NCBI GenBank assembly: GCA_026710565.1
Contig: JAPOQV010000185.1
Span: 1 to 6,325, forward strand
Length of the DNA stretch: 6,325 nt
From: Spirochaetaceae bacterium
GTDB lineage: Bacteria; Spirochaetota; Spirochaetia; SZUA-6; Bin103
Direction: 5' to 3'
In this document: positions 5,540-6,325 of the stretch, one piece after another
How the letters are laid out: each line of letters opens with the position of its first letter
Position numbering within the stretch: position 1 is the stretch's first letter
Translations under genes and position numbers: made by a program
Notes under the pieces: generated by a model
Seen by the model: only the letters and a program-made list of their open reading frames with translations
Told to the model about the DNA's origin: nothing
The model's database searches: none

Positions 5540-6325
5540 ATGAGCAGTTTGACGCTACGCGACCATCTCTGGCTCTGGGGCATGAAGGTGAACGTCCTGC
5601 AGGAAATGAAGGCATATCCGTTCTGGGAGGAGGCGTCGACCCTGACCACCCAGCAGGCGATCGAGCGGACGGGCATCCGCAACGTGCTCATCGCCGGCCA
5701 CCTGCCGCTGACGAAGGAGACGATGACGCAGCTCCCTGCGGCCAGGCGGATCATCGCCAAGTGGGGCATGCACGAGACGGTCGACGGCACGCACCGAGTC
5801 GCCTACGACCGGGCCTTCAACGCCCTCCTGCAAGCCAAGGAGCTGGCCGCCGAGGATCCGCGGATCGAGTCGTTCCTGCTGGACGACTTCAGCACCGGCA
5901 CTGTCGAGGGCGGTGTGACGCCGCAGCACCTGGCGGACCTGCAGTTCGAGAACGCCGCGCGCCCGCCGCAGTTGCCGCTGATGGCCACGTTCTACGAGAT
6001 GTCGCTCGACGACGAGCGCCAGCTTCCGCTCCTGCCGTACTTCGCCGGCTTCATGAACCCGCTGTGGCATGCGGCGAACATCGACCGCCAGAAGGGCTAC
6101 GCCGCACACCTGGCCCGGCTGACCGGCAACAAGCCGCTGTTGCTGTGCATCTACGTCTACGACTTCGGCAACCAGCAGAAGCTGTCCTACGGCCTGATGC
6201 GCCGCCAGCTCGAGGTCTGCGAGGAGATGATCCGCGAGCGGAGCGTCTACGGCGTGGTCATCCTGGGCACCTGCATGCTCGACCTCGACTGGGAGTCGAA
6301 CAAGGCCCTGTACGACTGGCTGGAC
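5540..6325 (+). CDS. Probable TIM-barrel glycoside-hydrolase-like protein, 3' end cut by window edge
   Basis: The first 262 residues of a soluble protein with no signal peptide. It begins MSSLTLRDHLWLWGMKVN and shows spaced strand-like cores typical of a beta/alpha barrel: IRNVLIAGH (46-54), ESFLLDDF (110-117), LPLMATFYE (145-153), LLLCIYVYDFGN (200-211) and GVVILGTCMLD (238-248). Acidic residues at strand ends (D115, D116, D208) are plausible catalytic or binding residues. From memory, the pattern of an N-terminal LWG, a central DDF, then YDFGN or YDYGN and a late strand ending in SC or TC, recurs in uncharacterised proteins of Planctomycetota, Lentisphaerota and Armatimonadota found near sugar-metabolism genes. 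The substrate is unknown. The start is set by GGAGG 7 nt upstream. Expression is probably controlled at the adjacent palindrome. The reading frame is clearly real; the function is tentative. Confidence 0.82.
   Translation, partial: MSSLTLRDHLWLWGMKVNVLQEMKAYPFWEEASTLTTQQAIERTGIRNVLIAGHLPLTKETMTQLPAARRIIAKWGMHETVDGTHRVAYDRAFNALLQAKELAAEDPRIESFLLDDFSTGTVEGGVTPQHLADLQFENAARPPQLPLMATFYEMSLDDERQLPLLPYFAGFMNPLWHAANIDRQKGYAAHLARLTGNKPLLLCIYVYDFGNQQKLSYGLMRRQLEVCEEMIRERSVYGVVILGTCMLDLDWESNKALYDWLD

Noticed and set aside
5555..6109. Minus-strand open frame of 184 codons opposite the TIM-barrel gene
   Set aside because: Biased R/L/V/H composition, no motif, and the opposite strand has a strong ribosome site and strand-like hydrophobic pattern.
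1..6325. CRISPR array, rRNA, tRNA or insertion sequence
   Set aside because: No regularly spaced repeats of CRISPR size, no rRNA or complete tRNA fold, and no transposase motifs were found on either strand.

Overview
The window is GC-rich bacterial DNA with two parts. On the left (1 to about 4230, minus strand) is a compact run of Mu-like phage DNA-packaging genes. On the right (about 4240-6325) is an accessory or host-like stretch: an orphan two-helix membrane protein (+), a structured gene-free segment, a GNAT acetyltransferase (-), and the first 262 codons of a probable TIM-barrel enzyme (+). The organism cannot be fixed from this sequence. High GC, efficient Shine-Dalgarno sites at some genes, and a TIM-barrel protein whose relatives I recall from Planctomycetota, Lentisphaerota and Armatimonadota suggest a free-living environmental bacterium, but that is inference.

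Left part, in order of transcription: a gp25-like membrane-anchored coiled-coil protein (4230 to 3883), a gp26-like winged-helix protein of the VpaChn25_0724 type (3886 to 3596), a gp27-like DUF3486 small terminase subunit (3591 to 3040), a gp28-like large terminase (3043 to 1520) and a gp29-like DUF935 portal protein (1542 to beyond position 1). The order matches phage Mu genes 25-29. Junctions are GTGA overlaps, a 4-nt gap or a 23-nt overlap, so this is one co-transcribed, translationally coupled operon. The products would recognise phage DNA, translocate and cut it, and provide the portal through which it enters the prohead. No frameshift or internal stop is seen, so the packaging block looks functional.

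The right part is unlike Mu. Where Mu has lysozyme and spanin genes upstream of gene 25, this window has a divergent promoter-sized gap with three inverted repeats, then a 109-residue two-helix protein on the opposite strand ending in a convincing intrinsic terminator (4682-4714). Next comes about 285 bp without a gene, containing a chain of GC-rich inverted repeats (4745-4845) and four approximate 10-bp tandem repeats (4899-4938). The GNAT gene and the TIM-barrel gene are divergent, with only 36 bp between their starts and a perfect 15-bp palindrome inside that gap, a strong candidate operator.

The most useful leads are: the possible prophage/host boundary near 4660-5000, the holin-like orphan in the usual lysis position, the palindromic operator beside the TIM-barrel gene, and the structured intergenic segment. 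No clearly new multi-gene system can be shown from this window alone.
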